Of a DNA stretch of 64,000 nt, positions 51,422-59,460 are shown piece by piece (position 1 is the stretch's first letter; each line of letters begins with the position of its first letter). The stretch covers positions 150,344 through 214,343 of the forward strand of contig CBDFGE010000001.1 of the NCBI GenBank assembly GCA_965247055.1. The letters run 5' to 3'. The DNA comes from CBDFGE01 sp965247055 (GTDB taxonomy: Bacteria; Chloroflexota; Dehalococcoidia; Lucifugimonadales; JAGWBF01). The notes under the pieces were generated by a model that had not been told where the DNA came from, made no database searches, and saw only the letters and a program-made list of their open reading frames with translations. The position numbers and the translations under genes are program-made.

Positions 51422-52549
51422 CTATAGAGACCTTCCAGCGAAAAGTTCGCAGTAGAGCCTGATGCTCCTATAGATGTCAAGGAGTGCTGTGGGATAGGGC
51501 TGGTTCCGTAGGACGGAGAAGACCTCGCGAGCGACATAGCGTTTGAGGCAGCGGATCACCTCAGCCTTGCTCATTCCCTCGGTGGTGCGACGACGCATGT
51601 ATGCCTGGGTCCGCTCATCATGACGAAGTCTGACGACAACAATGCGATGGAGTGCCGCGTTGGCCTGGCGGTGGCCGCCTCGGTTGAGCCGATGCCTGTT
51701 GGTCTTGCCGGAGGAAGCAGGGATGGGATTGACACCGCACAGGGAGGCGAAGGCAGCCTCGGAGTGGAGGCGGTCAGGGTTACTCCCGGCAGCAATGAGG
51801 AGGGTCGCCGCCGTGTCTGGTCCTATGCCGAAGCCATCCACCAGGGCTGGGGCTGCCGTCCGTGTGAGTCGTTGGATCTCGGCCTCCAGGTCCTTTATCT
51901 CATTACCGAGTTGACGGTAGCGACGGGCAAGGGAGCGAAGAGCATACTTGGCCGCCGCGGTGGGACCCTCCATACGACCAGGCCGGAAGCTCTTGGACCG
52001 GGTGACAAGGGCAGCAGTGGTGAGGCCAGTGAGGTGCTCACGAAGCCGGGCCGGGGCCGTGACAACCAGGGCCTTCATCTGGTTGATTGCCTGGGTGCGA
52101 GCCTTGACGGCCGAGTCCTTGGTGCTCTTGAACATACGGATCATTTCGACTTCACCCTCACCTGACTTGGGAGTGGCATCGGCTACTCCGGCAAGCACGG
52201 CACGCGCTGCCATCTCCGCATCAGTGGGATCGCTCTTCCCCTTCCGATAGCGGGTTGACCGGTCGGGCCGGTTGACCTCCACTACGGTATGGCCCCTACT
52301 GGTCAGGAATCGGGCGACTCCGGCACCGTAGGAACCGGTGCCTTCAATCCCGAAGGCATGAATCTCTCCCAGGCTCCGGGACCACCGTTCGAGCTCCTCA
52401 TACCCATGGGTGGTCGCCACTGTGTGAAGCTCCCCAAGGCGGACCCCCTGACGGTCAATGGCCACCGCCACATGCTCATCCTGGTGGGTGTCGACTCCGA
52501 CGACCAGCTCAACATCACGACTACCTTTATGACCGACGACTCCTGTCAT
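51422..52549 (-). CDS. IS110-family transposase
   Basis: The 375-residue protein has an N-terminal DEDD RuvC-like domain: VVGVDTHQDEHVAVAID, AFGIEGTGSYG and RKGKSDPTDAEMAARAVL, and a C-terminal Transposase_20 domain (LVDGFGIGPDTAATLLIAAG, FASLCGVNPIPASSGK, HRLNRGGHRQANAALHRIV). IS110 elements lack obvious inverted repeats, so the element ends cannot be fixed here. It appears intact. It separates the lipoprotein/membrane pair from the unrecognised genes downstream. Confidence 0.92.
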   Translation of the reverse strand: MTGVVGHKGSRDVELVVGVDTHQDEHVAVAIDRQGVRLGELHTVATTHGYEELERWSRSLGEIHAFGIEGTGSYGAGVARFLTSRGHTVVEVNRPDRSTRYRKGKSDPTDAEMAARAVLAGVADATPKSGEGEVEMIRMFKSTKDSAVKARTQAINQMKALVVTAPARLREHLTGLTTAALVTRSKSFRPGRMEGPTAAAKYALRSLARRYRQLGNEIKDLEAEIQRLTRTAAPALVDGFGIGPDTAATLLIAAGSNPDRLHSEAAFASLCGVNPIPASSGKTNRHRLNRGGHRQANAALHRIVVVRLRHDERTQAYMRRRTTEGMSKAEVIRCLKRYVAREVFSVLRNQPYPTALLDIYRSIRLYCELFAGRSL

Positions 52550-52981
52550 TTCTACCTCCCGGAGGATTGTGCGCCGGCCAGGTGAGCGGACAAGACTGCG
52601 ATGGGGCGTGGGGCCAGGCTCCTATAAGGTCACTGCTCGCCTTGCCGAGGGCACTTCTGGCGCCACCTCGAATCGAGTCGACAGATCAGGCTGAAGGCAT
52701 GACGCCAGTCTCAGAAAGGGTCAGGCCCGAGCCGAGGTGGCCCGGGATTCATCATCGCAGTCTCAGAAGTCCCCTCCACTTGATTTGCACTATGCGAGAC
52801 AGTCTGGATTCCGGCGTACGCCGGAATGACGTGATTGAGATATGGCGTCAGGTCCGTCATCTCGTCGAAAGACGGAATACAGAACATTGAGACTCTGGAA
52901 ATGTCAGCTTTATGAGACAAGCTCAGTACGGTACGCTTAGGCCCACCATTTCCGGCCGTGGTGTACTGTAGACAGTAACCC
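52550..52981. other. Region without an evident gene, containing a repeat palindrome
   Basis: No reliable gene is seen. It holds the presumed upstream edge of the IS110 element and, at 52808-52827, the 20-base perfect palindrome ATTCCGGCGTACGCCGGAAT, a type of short repeat common in bacterial intergenic DNA. The element end could lie near 52600-52800. Confidence 0.5.
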
Positions 52982-53175
52982 TTGCTGGGGCCACCAAGGC
53001 AAAGGCATCCGGGGTCAGGTAACCCAGAGCACCGTGGGGCAGTTTCCACTCCGCTGACAGGAATCCCAATAGATCTGTCTGCTACACTGTCAGTTGGCCA
53101 AGTGTTCCGAAAATCTCCTGTGAGATTTCATACAATTGTTGGAATCCATTATGCCTATCGGCCCCCGAAGAGAGA

Positions 53176-53485
53176 CATGACAGAGGATCAGTACCGGGAA
53201 ATGTTTGAGACCATGGGGATAGAGGCCAGGGAACTCCGCCATGTACTACGCTATGGGGGCCTGCCTAGGCGAGTGTACTTCAATCGCAATAAGGATGTCG
53301 GCATCTACTTCTCAGCCCATGGGGATGATGAGGCGTGGTATCCGAGCAACCTGTGGGAGAAGATAGACCCCTACCGAGTCCAAAAGGCGGACCACAAGCG
53401 GCTGAATGTTGTTCCTAGGCCTCGAATGGCAACCGGGGCGTTTCGGAACCTCGTTTTGAATTGGGAAAAGCACGAAGGACAATAA
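53176..53485 (+). CDS. Hypothetical protein (about 102 residues)
   Basis: I do not recognise this protein. The likely start is the ATG at 53176 (MTEDQYREMFETMGIEARE); the frame is open upstream to 52982 but that part has no protein-like pattern. It is hydrophilic with an Arg/Lys-rich middle (YGGLPRRVYFNRNKDV) and a C-terminal NLVLNWEKHE. No signal or membrane segment is present. It is followed by a small zinc-ribbon protein gene on the same strand. Confidence 0.45.
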
Positions 53486-53536
53486 ACCCCCATCTACCAC
53501 TCATACGTGCGTTAAGGGGAACATCGCCGAAATTAT

Positions 53537-53725
53537 ATGCCGGAACTAATACCATGTAGAGTGTGTAAGAAGGAGATGGCGTCATCCGCCAAGCAGTGTC
53601 CGCATTGTGGAGACCCTAATCCCAATCACAAGGAGCCTCTCGACCATTGGGGTTGTTTAGGAGCTGTTGTAGTAGTAGTGGTGTCTATCATCATACTGTT
53701 ATTCTTAGGGAACCCTTTTGGATAA
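53537..53725 (+). CDS. Small zinc-ribbon membrane protein
   Basis: The 62-residue product has a zinc ribbon with two CxxC pairs (CRVCKK and CPHCGD) followed by a single hydrophobic helix (GAVVVVVVSIIILLFLG) at the C-terminus. Similar tiny zinc-ribbon/membrane proteins occur in many bacteria and have no clear role. The gene precedes an unrecognised pair (53812-55456) on the same strand but with no visible promoter linking them. Confidence 0.65.
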   Translation: MPELIPCRVCKKEMASSAKQCPHCGDPNPNHKEPLDHWGCLGAVVVVVVSIIILLFLGNPFG

Positions 53726-53811
53726 AAAAGCTTTGGTTCCCTATTAGGTATGTGGACAGTGTCATCGCCACGTGACTGAAGGTGGCATCGCGAGTCTGGA
53801 GAGGATCAATC

Positions 53812-54594
53812 TTGTTGAAAGAGCGGGCAAGCCTTGACGAAGCGATAGCGAAGGCTTGGTGCGCCTACGACAACGCGGCGGAGTTGTCGGTGCGCGTTAA
53901 GCCCGCCGCGCCGATTCTGTTCTTTGGTGACCTCGGTGCGTACAGGGTATCCACACTGCGTGTACTGACTGTGGGGTTGAATCCCTCGCTACAGGAATTC
54001 CCGGCGGATAGGCCGTTCTCACGCTTTCCGTTAGACGAGGGTACCGCGGGCCGTGGCCGCGATCACTACCTTTATGCCCTATCGTCCTACTTCCGCACCA
54101 ACCCTTATCGCGCCTGGTTCAGAGCATTCGAGCCCTTACTTAACGGCGCTGGAGCCAGCTACTACGAAGGCTTCACCTCGACAGCGCTCCATACCGACAT
54201 CTGCTCACCCGTCGCCACCGATCCGACTTGGAGCAAACTCGGCGATGTCGACCGGTCCACACTTGAAGCCGATGGCGGTCCGCTTTGGCACATGCTGCTG
54301 AAGATACTGGAGCCCCAGATCGTGGTCCTGTCCGTCGCAAAGCGCCACCTTGAGCGCATAGCGTTTGAGCCGCAAGGCAACGAGTGGACTGCCATCCACA
54401 CTTTCGATCGGACTGGGGGCGGCGCACCTCGCTCGCGGCCGTACGAGGTCATGGCACGCTGGTACGATGTCGACGGCAAGCCGTCGCTGTTCATCTTCGG
54501 TCCAGCCGCTCAGACCCCGTTTGGCCTAATCTCCGATCCCCAGAAGGGCAAGGTAGGGGCCATCCTGCGGGAGGTATGTCGGAATGGACGATAG
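53812..54594 (+). CDS. Uncharacterised protein, possibly distantly UDG-like
   Basis: The start TTG at 53812 has AGAGGA six bases upstream. The 260-residue product shows VLTVGLNPSLQEFP at about residue 56, which recalls the GLNPS motif of the uracil-DNA glycosylase superfamily, followed by ALHTDICSPVATDP, PQIVVLSVAKRHLERIA and FGPAAQTPFGLIS. The usual catalytic motif set is incomplete, so the fold assignment is tentative. The next gene overlaps it by 11 bases, which points to translational coupling. Function unknown. Confidence 0.5.
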   Translation: MLKERASLDEAIAKAWCAYDNAAELSVRVKPAAPILFFGDLGAYRVSTLRVLTVGLNPSLQEFPADRPFSRFPLDEGTAGRGRDHYLYALSSYFRTNPYRAWFRAFEPLLNGAGASYYEGFTSTALHTDICSPVATDPTWSKLGDVDRSTLEADGGPLWHMLLKILEPQIVVLSVAKRHLERIAFEPQGNEWTAIHTFDRTGGGAPRSRPYEVMARWYDVDGKPSLFIFGPAAQTPFGLISDPQKGKVGAILREVCRNGR

Positions 54595-55456
54595 ACGATG
54601 TTTCGTTCAGTTCCCGCACCCCGGGCGCGAACATGAACCCGACCGCGACGGCGGAAAGACATGGAACAAAAGCAATCGTAGCCATAGGCGAAAATTCATG
54701 CGGTTTCGTGGCGAGTGGATCGAACGGGACGGCGGCAAGCGCACTGGGGACCTGTACGCGTGGGGTGAGTGGGAACCGGAATCAGAGCTCATCCGAGAAC
54801 TGCATCAGCCGGTCGGGGACTCGCAGTATCCCCGATACCTGTGGCGCCCGTACTATATGCCGAAGAACGATTACCAAGGACTGCACAACACCGACCCGTT
54901 CATCTTCGGCGAACGCTTTTTGTATTCGAATTGCGGTCAGGGGAGCAAGCCGGGCTTGACGCGTCTGGGCGACGGTTCCATAATCGCCTTCGGGAGCGGC
55001 AAGGAAATCATGGGAGAGCGGCGGTGGATGCTTGATACCGTGCTCGTGGTCAAGGACTCAGTCGAATACTGCCCTCCCGAGGCGTCCACGGCACTGGATG
55101 AATGGGCACCGGAGGACGCATTCTGGGTTGCTACCGGAGGACTCCTGACCGACAGCGGCCGACTATACCGGGGAGCAACACCCGACGACCCGGTCGACGG
55201 GATGTTTAGCTTCTTCCCCGCAATTCCGGCGGGCAGTGATGGGGGCTTCTCACGGCCGCTCATCGACCTTCCGAGCGACTACTTTAACGCGCGGAATTGG
55301 CAGGCCCCAAAGGGGCTTTGGCGCGACCGCACCGCCGAGGAACTGCACGGTCTCTGGTACTCCCTGGTATCGCAAGTCCGTGCTAAGGGCCTCGTTCTAG
55401 GCACATACGCCGAACCGCCGGAGTGCCGGGCGCGAACGGCCACCGTAATGGTTTAG
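54584..55456 (+). CDS. Uncharacterised protein overlapping its upstream partner
   Basis: The 290-residue product is not recognised. It starts with a basic N-terminal region to about residue 40 (an alternative ATG at 54698 begins MRFRGEW), then FRGEWIERDGG, DLYAWGEWEPES, NTDPFIFGERFLYSNCGQG, GDGSIIAFGSGKE and VLVVKDS, suggesting a globular beta-rich protein with several aromatic residues. It overlaps the preceding gene by 11 bases, a typical sign of a two-gene unit. No transmembrane segments. Confidence 0.5.
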   Translation: MDDRRCFVQFPHPGREHEPDRDGGKTWNKSNRSHRRKFMRFRGEWIERDGGKRTGDLYAWGEWEPESELIRELHQPVGDSQYPRYLWRPYYMPKNDYQGLHNTDPFIFGERFLYSNCGQGSKPGLTRLGDGSIIAFGSGKEIMGERRWMLDTVLVVKDSVEYCPPEASTALDEWAPEDAFWVATGGLLTDSGRLYRGATPDDPVDGMFSFFPAIPAGSDGGFSRPLIDLPSDYFNARNWQAPKGLWRDRTAEELHGLWYSLVSQVRAKGLVLGTYAEPPECRARTATVMV

Positions 55457-55657
55457 ATACGTAACGAAGTTGTCACCAACCCGAGCCTCTGCGAGAGGTT
55501 CACGAAGCGGTTGTCGCGCACCTTCGAAAGGCTGCCCATCCGGTAATTCGACCCTGCGCCTGCCCCATTTGAAGCCAGTGAGCGCCTGCCACCCTCCCGC
55601 ACCGACCCTGACATGTGAAGGTTGCCGCCGTCGCCTCTCCTTCATTACGCTCAACAC

Positions 55658-57370
55658 ATGGCCCTGTCAGACCGACAGTTACTTGACTCCCTCAGCAGGA
55701 TGCCCTTCATCGACTCGGCGGAGCTGGCGCTCGTTCTCGGCGAGCCGCACGCCACAGTCCACCGCGCCCTGACCAGCCTGCTGGCCGACGGCATCGCCGG
55801 GAGGGTCAGCCACGGCACCGTGCACCTGCCTTCGAGCCAGCGATACCACCTGACGGCCAACGGCATCGGCGAAGCGGCCGGGATTCTCGACTTCAAGACG
55901 CCCTCGGACTTCGTGCGGGCCTACCCCGTTTCCAGGGAGTGGCTGGCGCTGCTCATCCGCCGCATGGACGCGGTGGCCTCCGTCTATCGTCTCGCTGCCG
56001 CGCTCTCCCCAGGCATCGGCTCCCACCGGTCACACGTGGAGTTCCACCGCAGGGGCCGCTTCGACGCCACCATCACCCTCCACGACGGGCGCAGCTTCGG
56101 CGTGGTCCGCCAGGGTCTGGCACTGAGGCGTCGTTCCCTCTACGACCGCCTGCGGGCCGTAGCGGAGTATGACTACACGCGCCGCCCCGACACCGTTCTA
56201 ATCCTTGTGCCCAGCGTCTGGGAGGAGAGACTGACGGGGAGGTTCTGCGAGCGCAACTATCTCAGGGATTCCTACATCGCCGTGGAGTCCAGGGAGGTTC
56301 TCGAAAGACGGGACCGGCGCGTCTGGCAGCGAACCACGGGGCTGTTCGGGAGCACGTACCACACTCTCGATTTTGTGAGTTCACAGGGCGGCACCGGCGG
56401 AGCGCTTCATACGGAGTCGCCGGAGCGGAAGCGGGCCTTGATACCCAATCCTGAGCGGATGGTGCAGGCTGCGCCGACCTTCGGGGTCAGCCCTTCGGAG
56501 AAGCGGATTCTCGACATGGTGACGGACCACCCGATGATGCCCCGTGACCACCTTGCGTGCTGGCTTGGTGTTTCGGAAGGGCGGATCAGCCAGATGATGC
56601 ACAGCCTCGTCGATACATGGGGCCTGATCGAGCGCCGGGGAAAACGCGGAGACACTCGCTACACGTTGTCCGCTGAAGGCATTCGCTACGTCACCCACAG
56701 GGACCGCGCCCAGCTTTCCACGACGCAGGGTATATGGAGCACGGCCCTCACCACCGACAAACAGGGCCGCAGGCGTCACGTGGGCCACCGCATCGAGACG
56801 TGGGCGCGTCAGACGAAGCACGCAGACGGCATCACGTGGTTCCTCTCGAAGCTTCAGTCTGAGGCCAGGGCCGACCCTGACAGCGAGCTGCTGTGGTCGG
56901 TTCCAACCGCGAGATCCGACCGGGCCTACAACTGGGGTCAGTCGGCCATCGCCCCAGACGCCGTGGGGAAGATGGTCGCAGAGGGCCTTGAGATACCGTT
57001 CTACCTGGAGTACGAGCTTCGCACCCGTCACCCCGAAGGAGTCATTGCCCGCCTGAGTCCCTACACGCGCTACTACTGGTCCACCGAGCCGGGCGAAGAC
57101 CAGCCCCCGTTCCCCACCACGCTGTTCGTCGTCGACACCGAGGAGGTCGAGGACACCTACGTCCGCACCGCCGCCCTGAGGAGCCGGATGTCGCTGCCCA
57201 TCCTCGTGTCGTGCATCCCCATGCTGTCCACCGCAGGAATACTCGGAAAGTCATGGCGTCCACTCTGGGAACCGGACTCACCGAGACTGCCTCTGTCCCG
57301 GCTGAGCGCCTACCAGTGGGACAGTCTCTACCACCGGATGCGTCAGCGTCCTGTAGGGGGGAATAGGTAG
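55658..57370 (+). CDS. Replication-relaxation family protein
   Basis: The protein of about 570 residues begins MALSDRQLLDSLSRMPFIDS with a winged-helix module (VLGEPHATVHRALTSLLADG) and contains a second one at about 290-345 (MMPRDHLACWLGVSEGRISQ). The middle and C-terminal parts resemble the replication-relaxation proteins of plasmids and integrative elements, with SDRAYNWGQSAIAPDAVGKM and PFYLEYELRTRHPEG. It suggests that this island came from an integrated mobile element. An upstream start at 55622 is also open. Confidence 0.75.
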   Translation: MALSDRQLLDSLSRMPFIDSAELALVLGEPHATVHRALTSLLADGIAGRVSHGTVHLPSSQRYHLTANGIGEAAGILDFKTPSDFVRAYPVSREWLALLIRRMDAVASVYRLAAALSPGIGSHRSHVEFHRRGRFDATITLHDGRSFGVVRQGLALRRRSLYDRLRAVAEYDYTRRPDTVLILVPSVWEERLTGRFCERNYLRDSYIAVESREVLERRDRRVWQRTTGLFGSTYHTLDFVSSQGGTGGALHTESPERKRALIPNPERMVQAAPTFGVSPSEKRILDMVTDHPMMPRDHLACWLGVSEGRISQMMHSLVDTWGLIERRGKRGDTRYTLSAEGIRYVTHRDRAQLSTTQGIWSTALTTDKQGRRRHVGHRIETWARQTKHADGITWFLSKLQSEARADPDSELLWSVPTARSDRAYNWGQSAIAPDAVGKMVAEGLEIPFYLEYELRTRHPEGVIARLSPYTRYYWSTEPGEDQPPFPTTLFVVDTEEVEDTYVRTAALRSRMSLPILVSCIPMLSTAGILGKSWRPLWEPDSPRLPLSRLSAYQWDSLYHRMRQRPVGGNR

Positions 57371-57924
57371 GGCCGATGCGTCCCTACCTCCCCGATATGC
57401 TGAATGGGGGTTGCAAAACGGTACATCCTGGCCTGTCGGCAAGGTCTTGAGGGGGCGCAATGCGCCCCATTTGCCCCTGATTCAGCTACGAAGTGGGCTG
57501 CCGGACCCTCTGACCGGTCAGCGCCTGACAATACAAATGAGTGGGAAGCCATGCTAAACTACGATGCCTCTTCGACGACGACTTGTTTGCACTCTTGCAG
57601 CCGTTGACATGTCAGCATGTAGCGAGGAAACAGCTACGGATGGGCCTGTCCGGGGGAGCCGGAGGGTTGATGCGGACAGGATTTGGAGTGTTGGCGACGA
57701 TGGCGGCCCAGTTTGGCCCATCGGTTTTGGCGCGAAACGATGTCGGGGTGCGTGACATGATTTTGGGGAATGGGTAGGAGCGGACATCCTGGGCCAGCCA
57801 GCTAACGCTTTCTGCCACATTCGGGGTGTATTGACCGAAATCTGTTAGCAGTATCTGTAAAGGGCTGGTTCCACCGAAAAATGGATGAAATTGCAAAAGC
57901 GGCCACCCCATGTAGAAAACGGAA
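57371..57924. other. Region without an evident gene
   Basis: About 550 bases. Only short overlapping frames on both strands with poor coding character are present; no motif is recognisable. A minus-strand frame at 57612-57950 has 112 residues but reads as proline- and phenylalanine-rich without domains. The segment may carry decayed mobile-element sequence. Confidence 0.4.
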
Positions 57925-58287
57925 ATGACTCCTGGGAAGCCAAAGAGCAACGGCGGGCCAGCATCGCGGGCCGACGACAGTCAGCCCGACCTCAAGTGGG
58001 TTGTGGAGTGGCTCGTTGAGCGGGAGGGACAGCGCCGGACGGCGGCCCTTCTGGGAGTGAACCGGAAGACAGTGGCGCTGTCCCTGCGCCGGGAGCGACT
58101 GACGGGCAGGATGACCCTGGCCGTGCAGCGACTCATGGCCAACCTGGACGACCCCGGATGGGAGAGAACGACGCCACTGGACCGTAGCTGCCGATGCCCC
58201 ATCGCGCAATCCAAAGCCCATGTTCCAATCACACCCGCGAACGCCACTGCCATTTTGTCCACTTTCGTAGCTGCGACTGTCCAGTAG
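57925..58287 (+). CDS. Small helix-turn-helix (Fis-like) protein
   Basis: The 120-residue product has a central helix-turn-helix of the Fis type: EGQRRTAALLGVNRKTVAL, with a basic segment SLRRERLTGRMTLAVQRLM. The C-terminal third has no clear fold. It could be a regulator of the surrounding element; nothing shows what it binds. Start ATG at 57925. Confidence 0.55.
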   Translation: MTPGKPKSNGGPASRADDSQPDLKWVVEWLVEREGQRRTAALLGVNRKTVALSLRRERLTGRMTLAVQRLMANLDDPGWERTTPLDRSCRCPIAQSKAHVPITPANATAILSTFVAATVQ

Positions 58288-58589
58288 GGGTGGAACGAGT
58301 ACCGGAATCAAATTGCTCGCTCCGATTTAGCAGGATGCCCCATTCACCCCGATTTCAGATACGGAATCGCCCGAACTGCGACTTGGTGTCCCGTGCGATC
58401 TCCTGTACACGGGTATGACACCGCCAGCGACCCCTGGCATCTCACGCCTTCTGAGGGGGGGCTGTGCGTGTGAGCCCTACCCGGTCCGTTGCCGTTGTCC
58501 AGGCGCTTGCGCTGGAGTCACTAACTCACTACAATGTATCTGGACATCTACCCTCCGGCTAGGGCAAGCTGAGACGAAGGAGGCACGAC
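58288..58589. other. Region without an evident gene
   Basis: About 300 bases between the HTH gene and the DUF7662-like gene. I see no coding frame or RNA. It probably contains the promoter of the DUF7662-PIN-recombinase unit, but no convincing -35/-10 pair can be singled out. Confidence 0.4.
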
Positions 58590-58994
58590 ATGGCCGTAGA
58601 CCAGAAGGACAAGTACCGAGAAATGGTGATCCGAGGCAAGTACCAGAGACTGTACACGTACCTGAGCAGTCTTCAGGTGCAGGAGTGGAGGACCTCCTTT
58701 AGGGAGATGGAGACGGTCATCGGATTCGTACTGCCTCCGTCCGCACGGCTGCACCGGCCCTGGTGGGGAAATCAGAGAGGCGGCAATGGCCACAGCCACG
58801 CCCTTGCCTGGAGCGTCGCCGGCTGGGAGACGGCGGAGGTCGATATGGATGGCGAGATGCTGCTGTTCCGGCGAACGCACCCGAAGCCCATACCCAGGCT
58901 CTCTCTCGACGAGGCGTGGCCCGTCCACCCCACCGCGGTGTGGCCGGAAGGTCTGAGCCTCAGACGTGAGGACCTCTACGAGGAGAGGGTTTAG
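58590..58994 (+). CDS. DUF7662-like protein, possible antitoxin of the adjacent PIN gene
   Basis: The 134-residue product starts with KYREMVIRGKYQRLYTYLSS, then TSFREMETVIGFVLPPSARL, an RPWWGNQRGG loop and ALAWSVAGWETAEVDMDGEM with LLFRR, a pattern of the DUF7662 family. Its function is not established. The PIN gene begins eight bases after the stop, so cotranscription is likely; by position it would be the antitoxin, although the protein lacks an obvious DNA-binding motif. This is inference. Confidence 0.65.
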   Translation: MAVDQKDKYREMVIRGKYQRLYTYLSSLQVQEWRTSFREMETVIGFVLPPSARLHRPWWGNQRGGNGHSHALAWSVAGWETAEVDMDGEMLLFRRTHPKPIPRLSLDEAWPVHPTAVWPEGLSLRREDLYEERV

Positions 58995-59001
58995 TCCCGC
59001 C

Positions 59002-59424
59002 ATGTTCATAGACACCAACGTGCTGGTGAAGTCCCGTGTCCCCAGCGCGCCTGACCACGACGCGGCCAGGGCCAGCTTGGAACGTGCTTTTCGAGACCCT
59101 GAACCGCTAAGGATCAGCCGTCAGGTGATACGAGAGTACCTGGCCGTCGTCACTCGACCGCAGACCTGGCCAGTGGCCATCACCCGTGAGGATGCCCTGG
59201 ATGACGTGAGCAGGCTGATAGGCAGCTTCGAGATACTCGAGGACGGTCCCGTGGTGACCGAATCGCTCGTGGGGCTGTGTCGAGAGATTCCCGCGGGGGG
59301 ACGGCAGATTCACGACGCCAACATCGTCGCAACCATGCTGGCGCATGGGGAGCGCAGGCTATTGACGTTCAACGCCGCAGACTTCCGCCGTTACGGTGAC
59401 CGCATAGAGCTGGTGGACGGGTAG
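59002..59424 (+). CDS. PIN-domain protein (VapC-like toxin candidate)
   Basis: The 140-residue protein is a PIN nuclease: MFIDTNVLVKSRVP holds the first metal Asp, VIREYLAVVTRPQTWP the second acid, and HDANIVATM with LLTFNAADFRRYGDRIELV the further acids. PIN toxins cut RNA. The ATG at 59002 follows the DUF7662 stop after seven bases, and the serine recombinase gene begins 37 bases after it, so all three lie in one apparent operon. A second PIN gene lies upstream of the second recombinase on the other strand. Confidence 0.85.
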   Translation: MFIDTNVLVKSRVPSAPDHDAARASLERAFRDPEPLRISRQVIREYLAVVTRPQTWPVAITREDALDDVSRLIGSFEILEDGPVVTESLVGLCREIPAGGRQIHDANIVATMLAHGERRLLTFNAADFRRYGDRIELVDG

Positions 59425-59460
59425 CAGGTTGGGTTGGAAGCAATCACTGAGGAGGACAGC

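Noticed and set aside
52808..52827. CRISPR repeat
   Set aside because: Only one copy of the 20-base palindrome is present, with no spacers; it fits a dispersed intergenic repeat.
57612..57950. Minus-strand frame of 112 residues
   Set aside because: No recognisable motif, odd proline- and phenylalanine-rich composition and overlap with the start of the HTH gene; not supported as a gene.
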